Assembly (NCBI RefSeq): GCF_009712475.1 | Contig: NZ_VCJO01000001.1 | Location: 620,001 to 684,000 of the forward strand | From: Micromonospora sp. CP22 | GTDB taxonomy: Bacteria; Actinomycetota; Actinomycetes; Mycobacteriales; Micromonosporaceae | Reading direction: 5' to 3' | DNA length: 64,000 nucleotides | Part shown: one piece after another, positions 33,412 to 42,035 of the stretch | Numbering within the stretch: position 1 is the first letter of the stretch | Layout of the letters: each line of letters opens with the position of its first letter | The notes under the pieces: generated by a model | What the model saw: the letters and a program-made list of their open reading frames with translations, nothing else | What the model was told of the DNA's origin: nothing | The model's database searches: none | Made by a program: the position numbers and the translations under genes

Positions 33412-34950
33412 GTGTCAACGCTGCGCGATCTCGCCGAGGAACACACCCGCCTGAGCCGGGTCGACATCGACCACCTGCACCGCATCGCCGGTGACTGGCA
33501 GCTGCTGTCCGACCTCTCCTTCGCCGACCTGCTGCTCTGGGTACCGGTGGACGGTGAGGGCAGCTTCCTCTGCGTGGCCCAGGTCCGCCCGACGACCGCG
33601 CCCACCGCCTACCAGGACGACCAGGTGGGACGGATCGTCGGCGGCCCGGAGGTGGCACACCTGGATGTGGCCTACCGGCAGGGGCGGATCTGGCGGGAGG
33701 GCGACCCGGTCTGGTACGGCGACGTGCCCGCCCGGCACGAGGCGATCCCGGTCCGGCTGCGTACCGCCGACGGCGAATCCGGCGAGGTGATCGCCGTGGT
33801 GGGCCGGGACACCAACCTCTCCACCGCCCGTACGCCCAGCCAACTGGAGTTGAACTACCTGACCACCGCCGACGACCTGGCGCAGATGATGGCGGACGGC
33901 ACCTTCCCGCCGCCCCGGCACCCGGGCGAGACCACCTCGGCACCACGGGTCGGCGACGGGTTGGTGCGACTGGACGCGGGCGGCAAGGTCACCTATGCCA
34001 GTCCCAACGCGCAGTCGGCGTACCGGCGGCTGGGGCACGCCTCGCTCCTGGTCGGCGAGGATCTCGCGGTGCTGCACCGGCGGCTGGCCGACGACCCCCT
34101 GGAGGGCACGGACGCCGCCAACGGCATCCTCGCCGCGCTGCGCGGCGAGGCGCCGCCCCGGCGGGAGATCGACGCACGCGGGGCGACGATGCTCACCCGG
34201 GCCCTGCCGCTGATGCCCGCCGGGGTGCCGATCGGCGCGTTGGTGCTGGTTCGGGACATCACCGAGGTACGCCGACGCGACCGCGCCCTGATCACCAAGG
34301 ACGCCACCATCCGGGAGATCCACCACCGGGTGAAGAACAACCTCCAGACGGTGGCGGCGCTGCTGCGCCTCCAGGCCCGCCGGGTGTCCATGCCCGAGGC
34401 GCGGGTGGCGCTGGAGGAGTCCGTGCGGCGGGTCGCGTCGATCGCCTTGGTGCACGAGACGCTCGCCATGTCCAGCGACGAGGCGGTGGAGTTCGACGGG
34501 ATCGTCGACCGGGTGGCCAACGCGGCGACCGAGGTGGCGGCGACCGAGGTGACCGTCGCGATGCGTCGTATGGGCACCTTCGGTGTGCTGCCGGCCGAGA
34601 TCGCCACGTCGTTGGTGATGGTGCTCAACGAGCTGCTGCTCAACGCCGTCGAGCACGGCTTCCCACCGGCCGGAGACGACTCCCCGGCGCTCACCGGCCC
34701 TGCGAAACCCGAGGTGGTGGTCTCGGCTCAGCGGCTCCGCAAGATGCTGCACGTCACCGTCACGGACAACGGCCGGGGCCTGCCGGCGGAGTTCGACGCC
34801 GAGGGCGGTGCGAAGCTCGGGTTGCAGATCGTGCGGGCACTGGTCACCGGGGAACTGCGCGGCACCATCGAGTTGCGACCCGGTGTCGAGGGGGGCACCG
34901 AGGCGTTCCTGGCCCTGCCGCTGGCCCGTAGCGCCCCCGAGGGGCGCTGA
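33412..34950 (+). CDS. pdtaS: cytosolic PAS sensor kinase, PdtaS type
   Basis: 512 aa, no membrane segment. An N-terminal GAF-like domain (about 1-150) precedes a PAS domain (about 185-285), a HisKA_2 helix with IREIHHRVKNNLQTVAALL (His near 304), and an ATPase with NELLLNAVEHGF and DNGRGLP. It corresponds to M. tuberculosis PdtaS (Rv3220c), whose partner PdtaR is an ANTAR antiterminator regulator encoded elsewhere; none is in this window. GTG 33412 lies 25 nt after the SIS gene. Confidence 0.9.
   Translation: MSTLRDLAEEHTRLSRVDIDHLHRIAGDWQLLSDLSFADLLLWVPVDGEGSFLCVAQVRPTTAPTAYQDDQVGRIVGGPEVAHLDVAYRQGRIWREGDPVWYGDVPARHEAIPVRLRTADGESGEVIAVVGRDTNLSTARTPSQLELNYLTTADDLAQMMADGTFPPPRHPGETTSAPRVGDGLVRLDAGGKVTYASPNAQSAYRRLGHASLLVGEDLAVLHRRLADDPLEGTDAANGILAALRGEAPPRREIDARGATMLTRALPLMPAGVPIGALVLVRDITEVRRRDRALITKDATIREIHHRVKNNLQTVAALLRLQARRVSMPEARVALEESVRRVASIALVHETLAMSSDEAVEFDGIVDRVANAATEVAATEVTVAMRRMGTFGVLPAEIATSLVMVLNELLLNAVEHGFPPAGDDSPALTGPAKPEVVVSAQRLRKMLHVTVTDNGRGLPAEFDAEGGAKLGLQIVRALVTGELRGTIELRPGVEGGTEAFLALPLARSAPEGR
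34930..34948. terminator. hairpin at the end of pdtaS
   Basis: AGCGCCCC (34930-34937) and GGGGCGCT (34941-34948) form an 8-bp stem with a 3-nt loop, overlapping the last codons of pdtaS. It could terminate between pdtaS and the convergent GT39 gene. Confidence 0.5.
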
Positions 34951-35033
34951 GAGCGGCGCTTCCCACCCGGTCCGCCGCCCCGCCAGCGGCGGCCGAGCAG
35001 CCCGAGGTGCGCCGGCCTCGCCCGCACCGGTGG

Positions 35034-36509
35034 TCAGCCGCGCCGGGTCAGCAGGGCGAGGGTGATGCCGGGCCGTGGCCACACCTCGGCCACCGTGAAG
35101 CCGTCGCGTAGCGCGTCCCCCTTGGCGCCGGGTACGCCGGCCAACGGGTCGGCCCGCCGCCCGGCCCGTACCAGCCAGACCCGGTCCGCCCCGGCCAGGC
35201 ACTCGGCCGGGCGGTCGCATTCGGCGGCCCACAGATCACCCCGGCGTTGCGCCTCCTCGACCAGCAGCGCGTCGCGTGGAGTCCGGTCGCCCAGGTGGTA
35301 TCGCAGACCGAGGTCGAGGAAGAACCAACTGTCCCGGGGTGAGTAGACCACCGCGTCACCGGGCCGCCGACCGCTCGCGACGATCTCGGCGACCGCGCGG
35401 TAGTCCACCGTCGCACTGCGGGGCCACTCGTGGGTACGCCGCAGCGCGGCCTGGTCGGGCAGGCCGAGCAGGCCGGTGAGGACCACCACCGCCAGCGCGG
35501 CGGGCAGCCGGGTGGAGGCCAGCGCCGTGCCGGCCAGCAGGCAGCCGAAGGGCACCACGAAGACCAGGTAGCGGGGCACCCACAGGGGGACGACCAACCC
35601 GGCCAGGAAGAGCAGTAGCACCGGTGCCAGCACACAACTCAGCGGCAGCAGACCACGGCGACCGGCCCGGGCCGCGCCCAGCGCGGCGAGTCCGAGCAGC
35701 ACCCCACCGACCACCCCGCTCTGTGCCACGCCTGTGGCCAGCGCCGCCAGGTCCCCGGGCCGGGCGGCGTCCACCCAGTCGAGCTGCCGGGCCCGCTGCC
35801 CCCGGGCCACCAGGGCCACCGGCACCACCGCCAGCGCCACCGGCACCAGTGCGACCAACCACGACCAGACCGGTGACACCCGTCTCCGGCCCGATCCGCC
35901 CGCCCGGTCACCGTCGTCCGGGCCGGTGGCGGCCCGGACGCCGCCGGTCCTGGTCAGCACGGCGAGGGCCTGGGCGGCGAGCAGGGTGAGGGCCACCAGG
36001 TGGGTGAGCCCGACGGCGGTGGTCGCCGCCGCGTAGCCGACCCACCGCCGTCGAGCGGGTCGCCGCAGCGCGTCGACCAGCAGCAGGGTGCTCAGCACGG
36101 CGAGCGCGCTGGCCACGGCGTACGGCCGTGCCTCCTGCCCGTACCGGGAGGTGCCGGGAAGCACCGCGAACAGCAGACCGGCGAGGGTGCCGACGCGGAC
36201 GTCCCACAGCCGCTGCCCGAGGAGGGCGGTCAGCCCGGCCGTGGTGGCCATGGCGAGTGCCGAGGGCAGGCGTAGGGCGGCCACCGAATCGCCGGCCACC
36301 GTCGACCAGGCGTGCATGAGCAGGTAGTAGGGGGCGCTCGCGGCGTCGATGGTGCCGGTGAGCCGGAACAGGCCGGTCAGTCCTCGGGTGGCGGCACTCC
36401 AGGTGGCCAACTCGTCCCGCCAGGGCTGGGCGGAGTCCAGCCCCACCAACGTCACCAGCAGGGTGACGGTCGACGGCACCAGCCACACCGGCAGCGAGCG
36501 CAGCCGCAT
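35034..36509 (-). CDS. GT39-like membrane glycosyltransferase
   Basis: 491 aa with 10-12 hydrophobic segments. The first loop has the WRDELATWSAATRG motif, in which the Asp-Glu pair is typical of GT39/GT83 polyprenyl-phosphate-sugar transferases; GTSRYGQEARPYAVASALA is the second family block. The ~110-residue C-terminal region is extracytoplasmic. The acceptor is unknown. ATG 36509 has GAGCGGA directly upstream, and the extended frame to 36875 runs into the sulfur leader region, so it was rejected. Confidence 0.82.
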   Translation of the reverse strand: MRLRSLPVWLVPSTVTLLVTLVGLDSAQPWRDELATWSAATRGLTGLFRLTGTIDAASAPYYLLMHAWSTVAGDSVAALRLPSALAMATTAGLTALLGQRLWDVRVGTLAGLLFAVLPGTSRYGQEARPYAVASALAVLSTLLLVDALRRPARRRWVGYAAATTAVGLTHLVALTLLAAQALAVLTRTGGVRAATGPDDGDRAGGSGRRRVSPVWSWLVALVPVALAVVPVALVARGQRARQLDWVDAARPGDLAALATGVAQSGVVGGVLLGLAALGAARAGRRGLLPLSCVLAPVLLLFLAGLVVPLWVPRYLVFVVPFGCLLAGTALASTRLPAALAVVVLTGLLGLPDQAALRRTHEWPRSATVDYRAVAEIVASGRRPGDAVVYSPRDSWFFLDLGLRYHLGDRTPRDALLVEEAQRRGDLWAAECDRPAECLAGADRVWLVRAGRRADPLAGVPGAKGDALRDGFTVAEVWPRPGITLALLTRRG

Positions 36510-36683
36510 TCCGCTCAGCCGGACGCCGATCCCGGCGACCGGAATCGACTTATCGGGCAAATCCCCCACAGGGTGAGCCTGCCACACGGTGACGCTCGGA
36601 GCGGTCGGCAGCAACCGCCCGTGATGTGGGATCCAGCACGCGGTCATTGGCTGGCCTGCCCGGGGTGTGGCAGCATGACGTTC

Positions 36684-36770
36684 ATGACTGCCGCTGTCGT
36701 ACGTCGCTTCGTGGCTCGCCGCCACGTCGACTACGGCCGCGTTCGCAGCGCCATCTGTCCGGCTCACTGA
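36684..36770 (+). CDS. cysteine leader peptide of the sulfur operon (28 aa)
   Basis: 28 residues; the conserved-looking part is RRFVARRHVDYGRVRSAIC, ending ICPAH. It matches the short actinobacterial leader peptides (RRHVD...C) found before sulfite reductase and other sulfur genes. A single Cys codon near the end could be the sensing point for cysteinyl-tRNA. ATG 36684 lies about 7 nt after a weak CAGCAT box, and an in-frame ATG at 36675 also exists; translation may be leaderless. sirA starts 136 nt downstream. Confidence 0.75.
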   Translation: MTAAVVRRFVARRHVDYGRVRSAICPAH

Positions 36771-36810
36771 CGACGCCCGACCACCCTGCCTCGGGCACGC
36801 AGCGCGCCGG

Positions 36811-36835
36811 CCGTGCAAGACAACGTTGTCCACGG
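36811..36835. promoter_or_regulatory. palindrome in the sirA leader
   Basis: A perfect 12-bp palindrome GACAACGTTGTC (36819-36830), extended by CCGTG/CACGG with a 3-nt bulge. It lies between the leader peptide and sirA. It may be an operator or part of an attenuation structure. A second small stem, GCCCGA (36775-36780) with TCGGGC (36791-36796), precedes it. Confidence 0.5.
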
Positions 36836-36906
36836 TCCCTCCGGGGAACCGGTCGCCGCGCCCGCTCAGCCCCACCGAGGCGCAGCAGACAACGGAGGAC
36901 GCCGCG

Positions 36907-38598
36907 ATGGCAGTCAGCGAGATTCCGGCCCGTCAGCCACGATCCCCCCGACGTCCCCGTGGCGAGGGTCAGTGGGCGCTCGGGCACCGGGAGCCCCTCA
37001 ACCCCAACGAGCGGATGAAGAAGGACGACAATCCGCTCAACGTGCGGGCGCGCATCGAGAACATCTACGCCCATCGTGGTTTCGCCTCCATCGACCCACA
37101 GGACCTGCGCGGCCGGTTCCGGTGGTGGGGCCTGTACACCCAGCGGAAGGCGGGCATCGACGGCGGGCGCACCGCCGTGCTGGAGCCGCACGAGCTGGAA
37201 GACGAGTTCTTCATGCTGCGGGTACGCGTCGACGGTGGCCAGCTCGACCTGGCGCAGCTGCGGACCGTCGCGGAGATCTCCCGCGAGTTCGCCCGGGACA
37301 CCGCGGACATCACCGACCGGCAGAACATCCAGTACCACTGGATCCGGGTCGAGGACATGCCGGAGATCTGGCGGCGGCTGGAATCGGTCGGGTTGCAGAC
37401 CACCGAGGCCTGCGGCGACTGCCCCCGGGTCATGCTGGGCAGCCCGGTGGCCGGGGTGGCCGAGGCCGAGCTGATCGACTCCACGCCCGCCATCGACGAG
37501 ATCGTCAAGCGGTACGTCGGCGACCCGGAGTTCTCCAACCTGCCACGCAAGTTCAAGTCGTCGATCTCCTGGCTGGCGGACATCCCGTACGAGGCGAACG
37601 ACATCGCCTTCCTCGGTGTCGATCACCCCGAACACGGTCCGGGCTTCGATCTCTGGGTCGGCGGCGGCCTGTCCACCAACCCGATGCTGGCCCAGCGGCT
37701 GGGCGTCTGGGTGCCGCTGTCCGAGGTGCCCGACGTCTGGGCCGGGGTGGTGGGGATCTTCCGTGACTACGGCTACCGCCGACTGCGTCACCGGGCCCGG
37801 CTGAAGTTCCTCGTCGCCGACTGGGGCGTGGCGAAGTTCCGGGAGGTGCTGGAGAAGGAGTACCTCGGCCGGACGCTGCTCGACGGTCCCGCCCCGGAGC
37901 TGCCCGAGCGGCCGATCGACCACATCGGCGTGCACCGGCAGCGCGACGGTCGCAACTACGTCGGTGCCGCCCCGGTGGTCGGGCGGGTCTCCGGCAGCCA
38001 GCTCGCCCAGTTGGCGGACGTGGTCGAGGCGCACGGCAGCGGCCGGGTGCGACTCACCCCGTACCAGAAGCTGCTGGTGCTGGACGTGCCGCCGGAGCGG
38101 ACGGACTCGTTGGTCGCGGGTCTGCGCGACATCGGCCTGGAGGCGCAGCCGTCGGCCTGGCGGCGCGGCACCATGGCCTGCACCGGCATCGAGTACTGCA
38201 AGCTCGCCATCGTCGAGACCAAGGCGCGCGGCGAGGAGCTGGTGGCCCGGCTGGAGCAGCGCCTGCGTGACTTCGACGCGGACATCTCCATCCACATCAA
38301 CGGCTGCCCCAACGCCTGCGCCCGCACCCAGGTCGCGGACATCGGCCTCAAGGGGCAGTTGGTGACCGGGCCGGACGGCCGTCAGGTGGAGGGCTTCCAG
38401 GTGCACCTCGGCGGCGGACTCGGCATGGCCGAGGGACGCACCGCCGGCTTCGGGCGCAAGCTGCGTGGCCTGAAGACCACCGCCGAGGAACTGCCCGACT
38501 ACGTCGAGCGGCTGGCCGTGCGCTATCTGGCGGGGCGGACCGAGGGCGAGACGTTCGCCAACTGGGTGATTCGGGTCGACGAGGAGGAACTGCGATGA
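36907..38598 (+). CDS. sirA: ferredoxin-sulfite reductase
   Basis: 563 aa, siroheme/[4Fe-4S] enzyme reducing sulfite to sulfide with six ferredoxin electrons. Both halves have the ferredoxin-like and siroheme domains; the cluster cysteines are in ACTGIEYCKLAIVET and NGCPNACARTQ (C-x5-C...C-x3-C). TTEACGDCPR and WWGLYTQRK are the regions of the Cys-Tyr crosslink known in M. tuberculosis SirA. ATG 36907 has GGAGG 8 nt upstream. It overlaps the next gene by ATGA. Confidence 0.93.
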   Translation: MAVSEIPARQPRSPRRPRGEGQWALGHREPLNPNERMKKDDNPLNVRARIENIYAHRGFASIDPQDLRGRFRWWGLYTQRKAGIDGGRTAVLEPHELEDEFFMLRVRVDGGQLDLAQLRTVAEISREFARDTADITDRQNIQYHWIRVEDMPEIWRRLESVGLQTTEACGDCPRVMLGSPVAGVAEAELIDSTPAIDEIVKRYVGDPEFSNLPRKFKSSISWLADIPYEANDIAFLGVDHPEHGPGFDLWVGGGLSTNPMLAQRLGVWVPLSEVPDVWAGVVGIFRDYGYRRLRHRARLKFLVADWGVAKFREVLEKEYLGRTLLDGPAPELPERPIDHIGVHRQRDGRNYVGAAPVVGRVSGSQLAQLADVVEAHGSGRVRLTPYQKLLVLDVPPERTDSLVAGLRDIGLEAQPSAWRRGTMACTGIEYCKLAIVETKARGEELVARLEQRLRDFDADISIHINGCPNACARTQVADIGLKGQLVTGPDGRQVEGFQVHLGGGLGMAEGRTAGFGRKLRGLKTTAEELPDYVERLAVRYLAGRTEGETFANWVIRVDEEELR

Positions 38599-38756
38599 GT
38601 GGTACAACTCGTTCCGCGCCGCTGTACTGCCCGTACTGCGGCGAAGAGGATCTACGGCCGAGCGAGACCGGGCACGGCGCGTGGGAGTGCCACGCCTGCG
38701 CCCGGGTCTTCACGGTCCGGTTCACCGGCCTGCTCTCCCGGGCGGTGAGCCGATGA
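38595..38756 (+). CDS. small zinc-ribbon protein in the sulfur operon (53 aa)
   Basis: 53 residues with YCPYCGEEDL and ECHACARVF, a zinc ribbon or rubredoxin-like pair of CxxC knuckles. It overlaps sirA (ATGA) and cysH (ATGA) at its two ends, so it is translated together with both. Such proteins recur in actinobacterial sulfate-reduction clusters. It may pass electrons or help cluster assembly; neither is shown. Confidence 0.85.
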   Translation: MSGTTRSAPLYCPYCGEEDLRPSETGHGAWECHACARVFTVRFTGLLSRAVSR

Positions 38757-39523
38757 GCGCCCTGATCTCCGCCGCCGCCCTCAACCTGGTCGACACCCGT
38801 CCGGTCGTCGCCACCGACACCGATGCGTCTCGGCGTGACCCGGACGAGCTACGCGCACTGGCCGAGCGGGCCGCTCGGGAACTGGAGGGCGCGCCCGCGC
38901 TGGAGATCGCGCGGTGGGCGGCGGAGACCTTCGGGGACCGGTTCTGCGTGACCAGCTCGATGGCCGACGCGGTCCTCGCCCACCTGGTCTCCCGGGTCGC
39001 ACCGGGGGTGGACGTGGTCTTCCTCGACACCGGCCTGCACTTCCCGGAGACCCTCGCGATCCGCGACGAGGTGGCCCGCACGCTGCCGGTGAACGTGCGG
39101 TCCATCCGGCCCCGGCTCACCGTGGGGCAACAGGACGGCGAGTACGGGCCACGGCTGTTCAACAGGTCGCCGGACGAATGCTGCCAGCTGCGCAAGGTGG
39201 AGCCGCTGGAGCGGGCGCTGGTCGGTTATGACGCGTGGGCCGCCGGTCTGCGCCGTGACGAGTCACCGACCCGCGCCAACACGCCGGTGGTGACCTTCGA
39301 CGCGCGTCGGGCCAAGGTGAAGGTCAACCCGATCGCGGCCTGGACCCAGTCGGACGTCGACGCGTACATCGCCAGGTGGAACGTGCCGGTCAACGAGCTG
39401 TTCCGGCGCGGCTACGGCTCGATCGGCTGCTGGCCGTGCACCCGGCGGACCAAGGCGGGCGAGGACCCACGGGCGGGTCGTTGGGCGATGTTCGAGAAGA
39501 CCGAGTGCGGGCTGCACGTCTGA
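38753..39523 (+). CDS. cysH: adenylyl-sulfate (APS) reductase
   Basis: 256 aa. It reduces activated sulfate to sulfite with thioredoxin. The double cysteine in SPDECCQLRKVEPL and the CxxC in SIGCWPCTRR bind a [4Fe-4S] cluster, which marks an APS rather than PAPS reductase. The catalytic Cys is in the C-terminal ECGLHV. The ATP-pyrophosphatase-type fold starts at TSSMADAVLAHLV. ATG 38753 overlaps the zinc-ribbon stop. Confidence 0.93.
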   Translation: MSALISAAALNLVDTRPVVATDTDASRRDPDELRALAERAARELEGAPALEIARWAAETFGDRFCVTSSMADAVLAHLVSRVAPGVDVVFLDTGLHFPETLAIRDEVARTLPVNVRSIRPRLTVGQQDGEYGPRLFNRSPDECCQLRKVEPLERALVGYDAWAAGLRRDESPTRANTPVVTFDARRAKVKVNPIAAWTQSDVDAYIARWNVPVNELFRRGYGSIGCWPCTRRTKAGEDPRAGRWAMFEKTECGLHV

Positions 39524-40311
39524 CCGGAGACGGCGGACGAACCCCTCCCGCCGAGCCCCGGTCGTCGGGAGATCCGCTGCTGCTGGTCGCGCATGGCAGC
39601 CGCGATCCGCGGGCGGCCGACGCGACCAGGGCGCTCGCTCGGGCGGTGGCCGCCGTCCGTCCCGGTACCCCGGTGTCGGCGAGTTGGCTCGACCACACCG
39701 ACCCCGACCCGACCGAGGCGCTCCGAGGGTTGGCGGCGGCCGGACACTCCCGCGCGGTGCTGGTGCCGCTGCTGCTGACGGCCGCGTACCACCGCCGGGT
39801 CGACATCCCGGCGGCGGTGGCGGCGGCCCAGCGATCGGGTCCACCGATCCAGGTGCGGGTCACCGACGTGCTCGGACCGGTTGGCGGGGAGGTGGACCCG
39901 GCACTGCTGGCCGGGCTGCGGCGGCGGCTGGGCGAGGCGCAGCCGGGTCGGTACGACGCGGTGGTGCTGGCCGCCGCGGGAACCCGGGACGCGGCGGCTC
40001 GGGGATCCGTGGGTCGGGTGGCCGAGGCCCTCGGTGGCGCCCTCGGCGCTCCGACACGGGTCTCCTACGCCTCGGCGGCACCGCCGGCCGTGGACGCCGC
40101 GGTGGCGCGGTTGCGGGCACGTGGCGCGCGCCGGGTGGCGGTGGCCGCGTACTTCCTGGCACCCGGGTTGTTCCACGACGGCGTGGTGACCGCGGCACGG
40201 CGGGCTGGGGCGGTCGCGGTGGCCGACCCGCTGACCGACGCGCCGGAACTGGTCGATCTGGTGCTGCGCCGGGTGGACGCCGCCGGGCAGCAGAACGCCC
40301 CGGCGGGCTGA
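39505..40311 (+). CDS. sirohydrochlorin chelatase-like protein (CbiX family)
   Basis: 268 aa, two CbiX-type repeats. The first starts LLLVAHGSRDPRAADATRAL with the chelating His; the second half has YFLAPGLFHDGVVTAA with another His. It likely inserts iron into sirohydrochlorin to make the siroheme that SirA needs. GTG 39505 overlaps cysH by 19 nt; the exact start is uncertain because the first 25 residues are not conserved. It is the last gene before a terminator. Confidence 0.85.
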   Translation: MRAARLTGDGGRTPPAEPRSSGDPLLLVAHGSRDPRAADATRALARAVAAVRPGTPVSASWLDHTDPDPTEALRGLAAAGHSRAVLVPLLLTAAYHRRVDIPAAVAAAQRSGPPIQVRVTDVLGPVGGEVDPALLAGLRRRLGEAQPGRYDAVVLAAAGTRDAAARGSVGRVAEALGGALGAPTRVSYASAAPPAVDAAVARLRARGARRVAVAAYFLAPGLFHDGVVTAARRAGAVAVADPLTDAPELVDLVLRRVDAAGQQNAPAG

Positions 40312-40324
40312 GCCGACCGGGGCG
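40296..40324. terminator. bidirectional terminator of the sulfur operon and whiB1
   Basis: CGCCCCGG (40296-40303) pairs with CCGGGGCG (40317-40324), with further inner GC pairs. It spans the chelatase stop and lies 24 nt from the stop of the convergent whiB1. Confidence 0.65.
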
Positions 40325-40348
40325 TCTCGCTTCGTACGTGTGTGGTGG

Positions 40349-40606
40349 TCAGGCGGAGTGAGCGCGCAGCACCCGGAGGCCGCCGCGACGCTTGACGGCG
40401 CGCCGCTCCTCCTCGCTCATCCCGCCCCAGACGCCAGCGTCCTGACCGGATTCCAGTGCCCACTGCAGGCACTGGTCGGTCACGGAGCAGCGCCGGCAGA
40501 CGGCCTTGGCCTGCTCGACCTGCAGGAGAGCCGGACCGGACGTCCCGATCGGGAAGAACAGCTCCGGGTCCTCGTCGCGGCAGACAGCATGGTGACGCCA
40601 GTCCAT
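40349..40606 (-). CDS. whiB1: WhiB1 iron-sulfur regulator
   Basis: 85 aa, close to the size of mycobacterial WhiB1. Cluster cysteines C9, C37, C40 and C46; GVWGG at 58-62; basic tail ERRAVKRRGGLRVLRAHSA for DNA contact. WhiB1 is an essential nitric-oxide-responsive SigA partner in M. tuberculosis. ATG 40606 has GAGGAG 10 nt upstream. It has a 442-bp upstream region rich in palindromes, suggesting tight control. Confidence 0.92.
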   Translation of the reverse strand: MDWRHHAVCRDEDPELFFPIGTSGPALLQVEQAKAVCRRCSVTDQCLQWALESGQDAGVWGGMSEEERRAVKRRGGLRVLRAHSA

Positions 40607-41048
40607 GGCGGCAACACTCCTCATTCTGGATGGGTGGCAGATGTTGCTTCTTGGTGCTTTTCCTATATGCATCCGCATTGCCGATCGTGACGGTTAGCGA
40701 CCGTCATTTCACCAATGCGTGAGCAGGCTGTTGGCCCGCAGGACCTGCTGAAAAGCTCGACTGGTCGAGCGAATCCAGGCAATGTCCCGCTAGTTCAAGT
40801 TCGCTTGTGAATACTTTCACGAACTCACCCAATGTCAAGGGTGACGCTCGGAAAAACTCCGGACGGTGAGCAAGCCCACAACCCATTTGTCCGGGTTCCG
40901 GAGGCCTCCGGCTACCCGTCGTACCACAGTCGAGGATCAATATAGTACAGTCCGCCGCACATTGCTGACATTTCCGACACGCGCCTCGGGTGTCGCAGCC
41001 GTCGCGTCGGGGGAACGTCGACTACCTCACCCCGGTGGGACCGGAGAC
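40607..41048 (-). promoter_or_regulatory. 442-bp whiB1 control region
   Basis: No gene. It is AT-richer than its surroundings and holds several perfect palindromes: TGACGGT/ACCGTCA around 5 nt (40688-40706), GCTCGAC/GTCGAGC around 2 nt (40755-40770), a CRP-like site (40806-40821) and CCGGAGGCCTCCGG (40898-40911). Read leftward, TATAGG at about 40667-40672 could be a -10 of whiB1. Confidence 0.6.
40806..40821. promoter_or_regulatory. CRP-like binding site upstream of whiB1
   Basis: TGTGA-N6-TCACG, one base from the TGTGA-N6-TCACA consensus, about 200 bp upstream of the whiB1 start. In M. tuberculosis the whiB1 promoter is controlled by the CRP homologue Rv3676. Confidence 0.55.
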
Positions 41049-41993
41049 CTAACAGATTACTCTGAGTGCGGCCGGAACGGAGGTGAATCTGACTTTTTCC
41101 CGCTCGCCAAGATAGTCGCCGTCGAGCTGAAATGCCTGCGGACGGCCCGCTACCAGCGTGAACTCGGCCACGTCGTGCAGCCGGAGCACCTGACGACCTC
41201 GCGGATCGGGCGTCTGAGCGAAGAACTGCGTCACCGTACGTGTCGTGCTGACAACTCCGAGGTGGCGAAGGGCCATCACATCGAGGCCGAGGTCGAACGA
41301 CGCGTCCGGGTTCGGGTTGACCTCCCGCTCCCCGACGTAGGTCCACGGGGCGGTGTTCTGCACGATGATCGTGGCCAGCTCGTCCTCGGTCGCCTCGCCC
41401 GGACGCTCCAACCGGATCGCCGGGTGCCGCCGCTCGCCACCCAGCAGGAACTGCGCGGTGAACGCCCGGAAGTAGAGCGAAGGGGAGGGGACCCGTCCCC
41501 GGCGGCGCGACTCCTCGACCCGGTGGATCACCGACGCGTCGAGCCCGAAGCCGGCGCAGAACGTGAAGTAGCGGTCGTCGGCCCGGCCGAGGCCGATCGT
41601 GCGGTGCCGACCCAGGCGTAGCCCTTCCAGGATCATGCTGGCGCCCTCCGGCCACTCCCGGGGCAGACCGAGCGCCCGGGCGAAGACGTTGGTCGAGCCC
41701 CCGGGCACGGTGGCCAGCGCCGGCAACCGGTCGGCGGTCGGCTCGGCACCACCGGCGGAGGTCGCCGCCATCAGGCCGTTGACGACCTCGTTCACCGTGC
41801 CGTCGCCACCGAGGGTGACCACCACGTCGACGCCCTCCTCGGCGGCCTCCCGGGCCAGCGTGGTGGCGTGGCCGCGCTGGCGGGTGTACCGCACGGAGAG
41901 TTCGACCTCACTGCGCAGCGCTCGGACGAGCACGTCACGCGCGCGCTCACTGGTGGTGGTGGCCTTCGGATTGACCAGCAGGACAGCCCGCAT
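41049..41993 (-). CDS. diacylglycerol-kinase-family lipid kinase
   Basis: 314 aa. The catalytic-domain hallmark GGDGTVNEVVNGL is preceded by VNPKATTTSERARDV and followed by PGGSTNVFARALGLP, as in DagK/YegS kinases. The C-terminal half is the beta-sandwich domain ending FTLVAGRPQAFQLDGDYLG. It probably phosphorylates a lipid such as diacylglycerol. ATG 41993 fits the first strand. It is divergent from the small membrane protein across 42 bp. Confidence 0.9.
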   Translation of the reverse strand: MRAVLLVNPKATTTSERARDVLVRALRSEVELSVRYTRQRGHATTLAREAAEEGVDVVVTLGGDGTVNEVVNGLMAATSAGGAEPTADRLPALATVPGGSTNVFARALGLPREWPEGASMILEGLRLGRHRTIGLGRADDRYFTFCAGFGLDASVIHRVEESRRRGRVPSPSLYFRAFTAQFLLGGERRHPAIRLERPGEATEDELATIIVQNTAPWTYVGEREVNPNPDASFDLGLDVMALRHLGVVSTTRTVTQFFAQTPDPRGRQVLRLHDVAEFTLVAGRPQAFQLDGDYLGEREKVRFTSVPAALRVIC

Positions 41994-42035
41994 GGGCGGC
42001 ACAATACCCCGCGACCCCACCGGTATCGTGACCGC

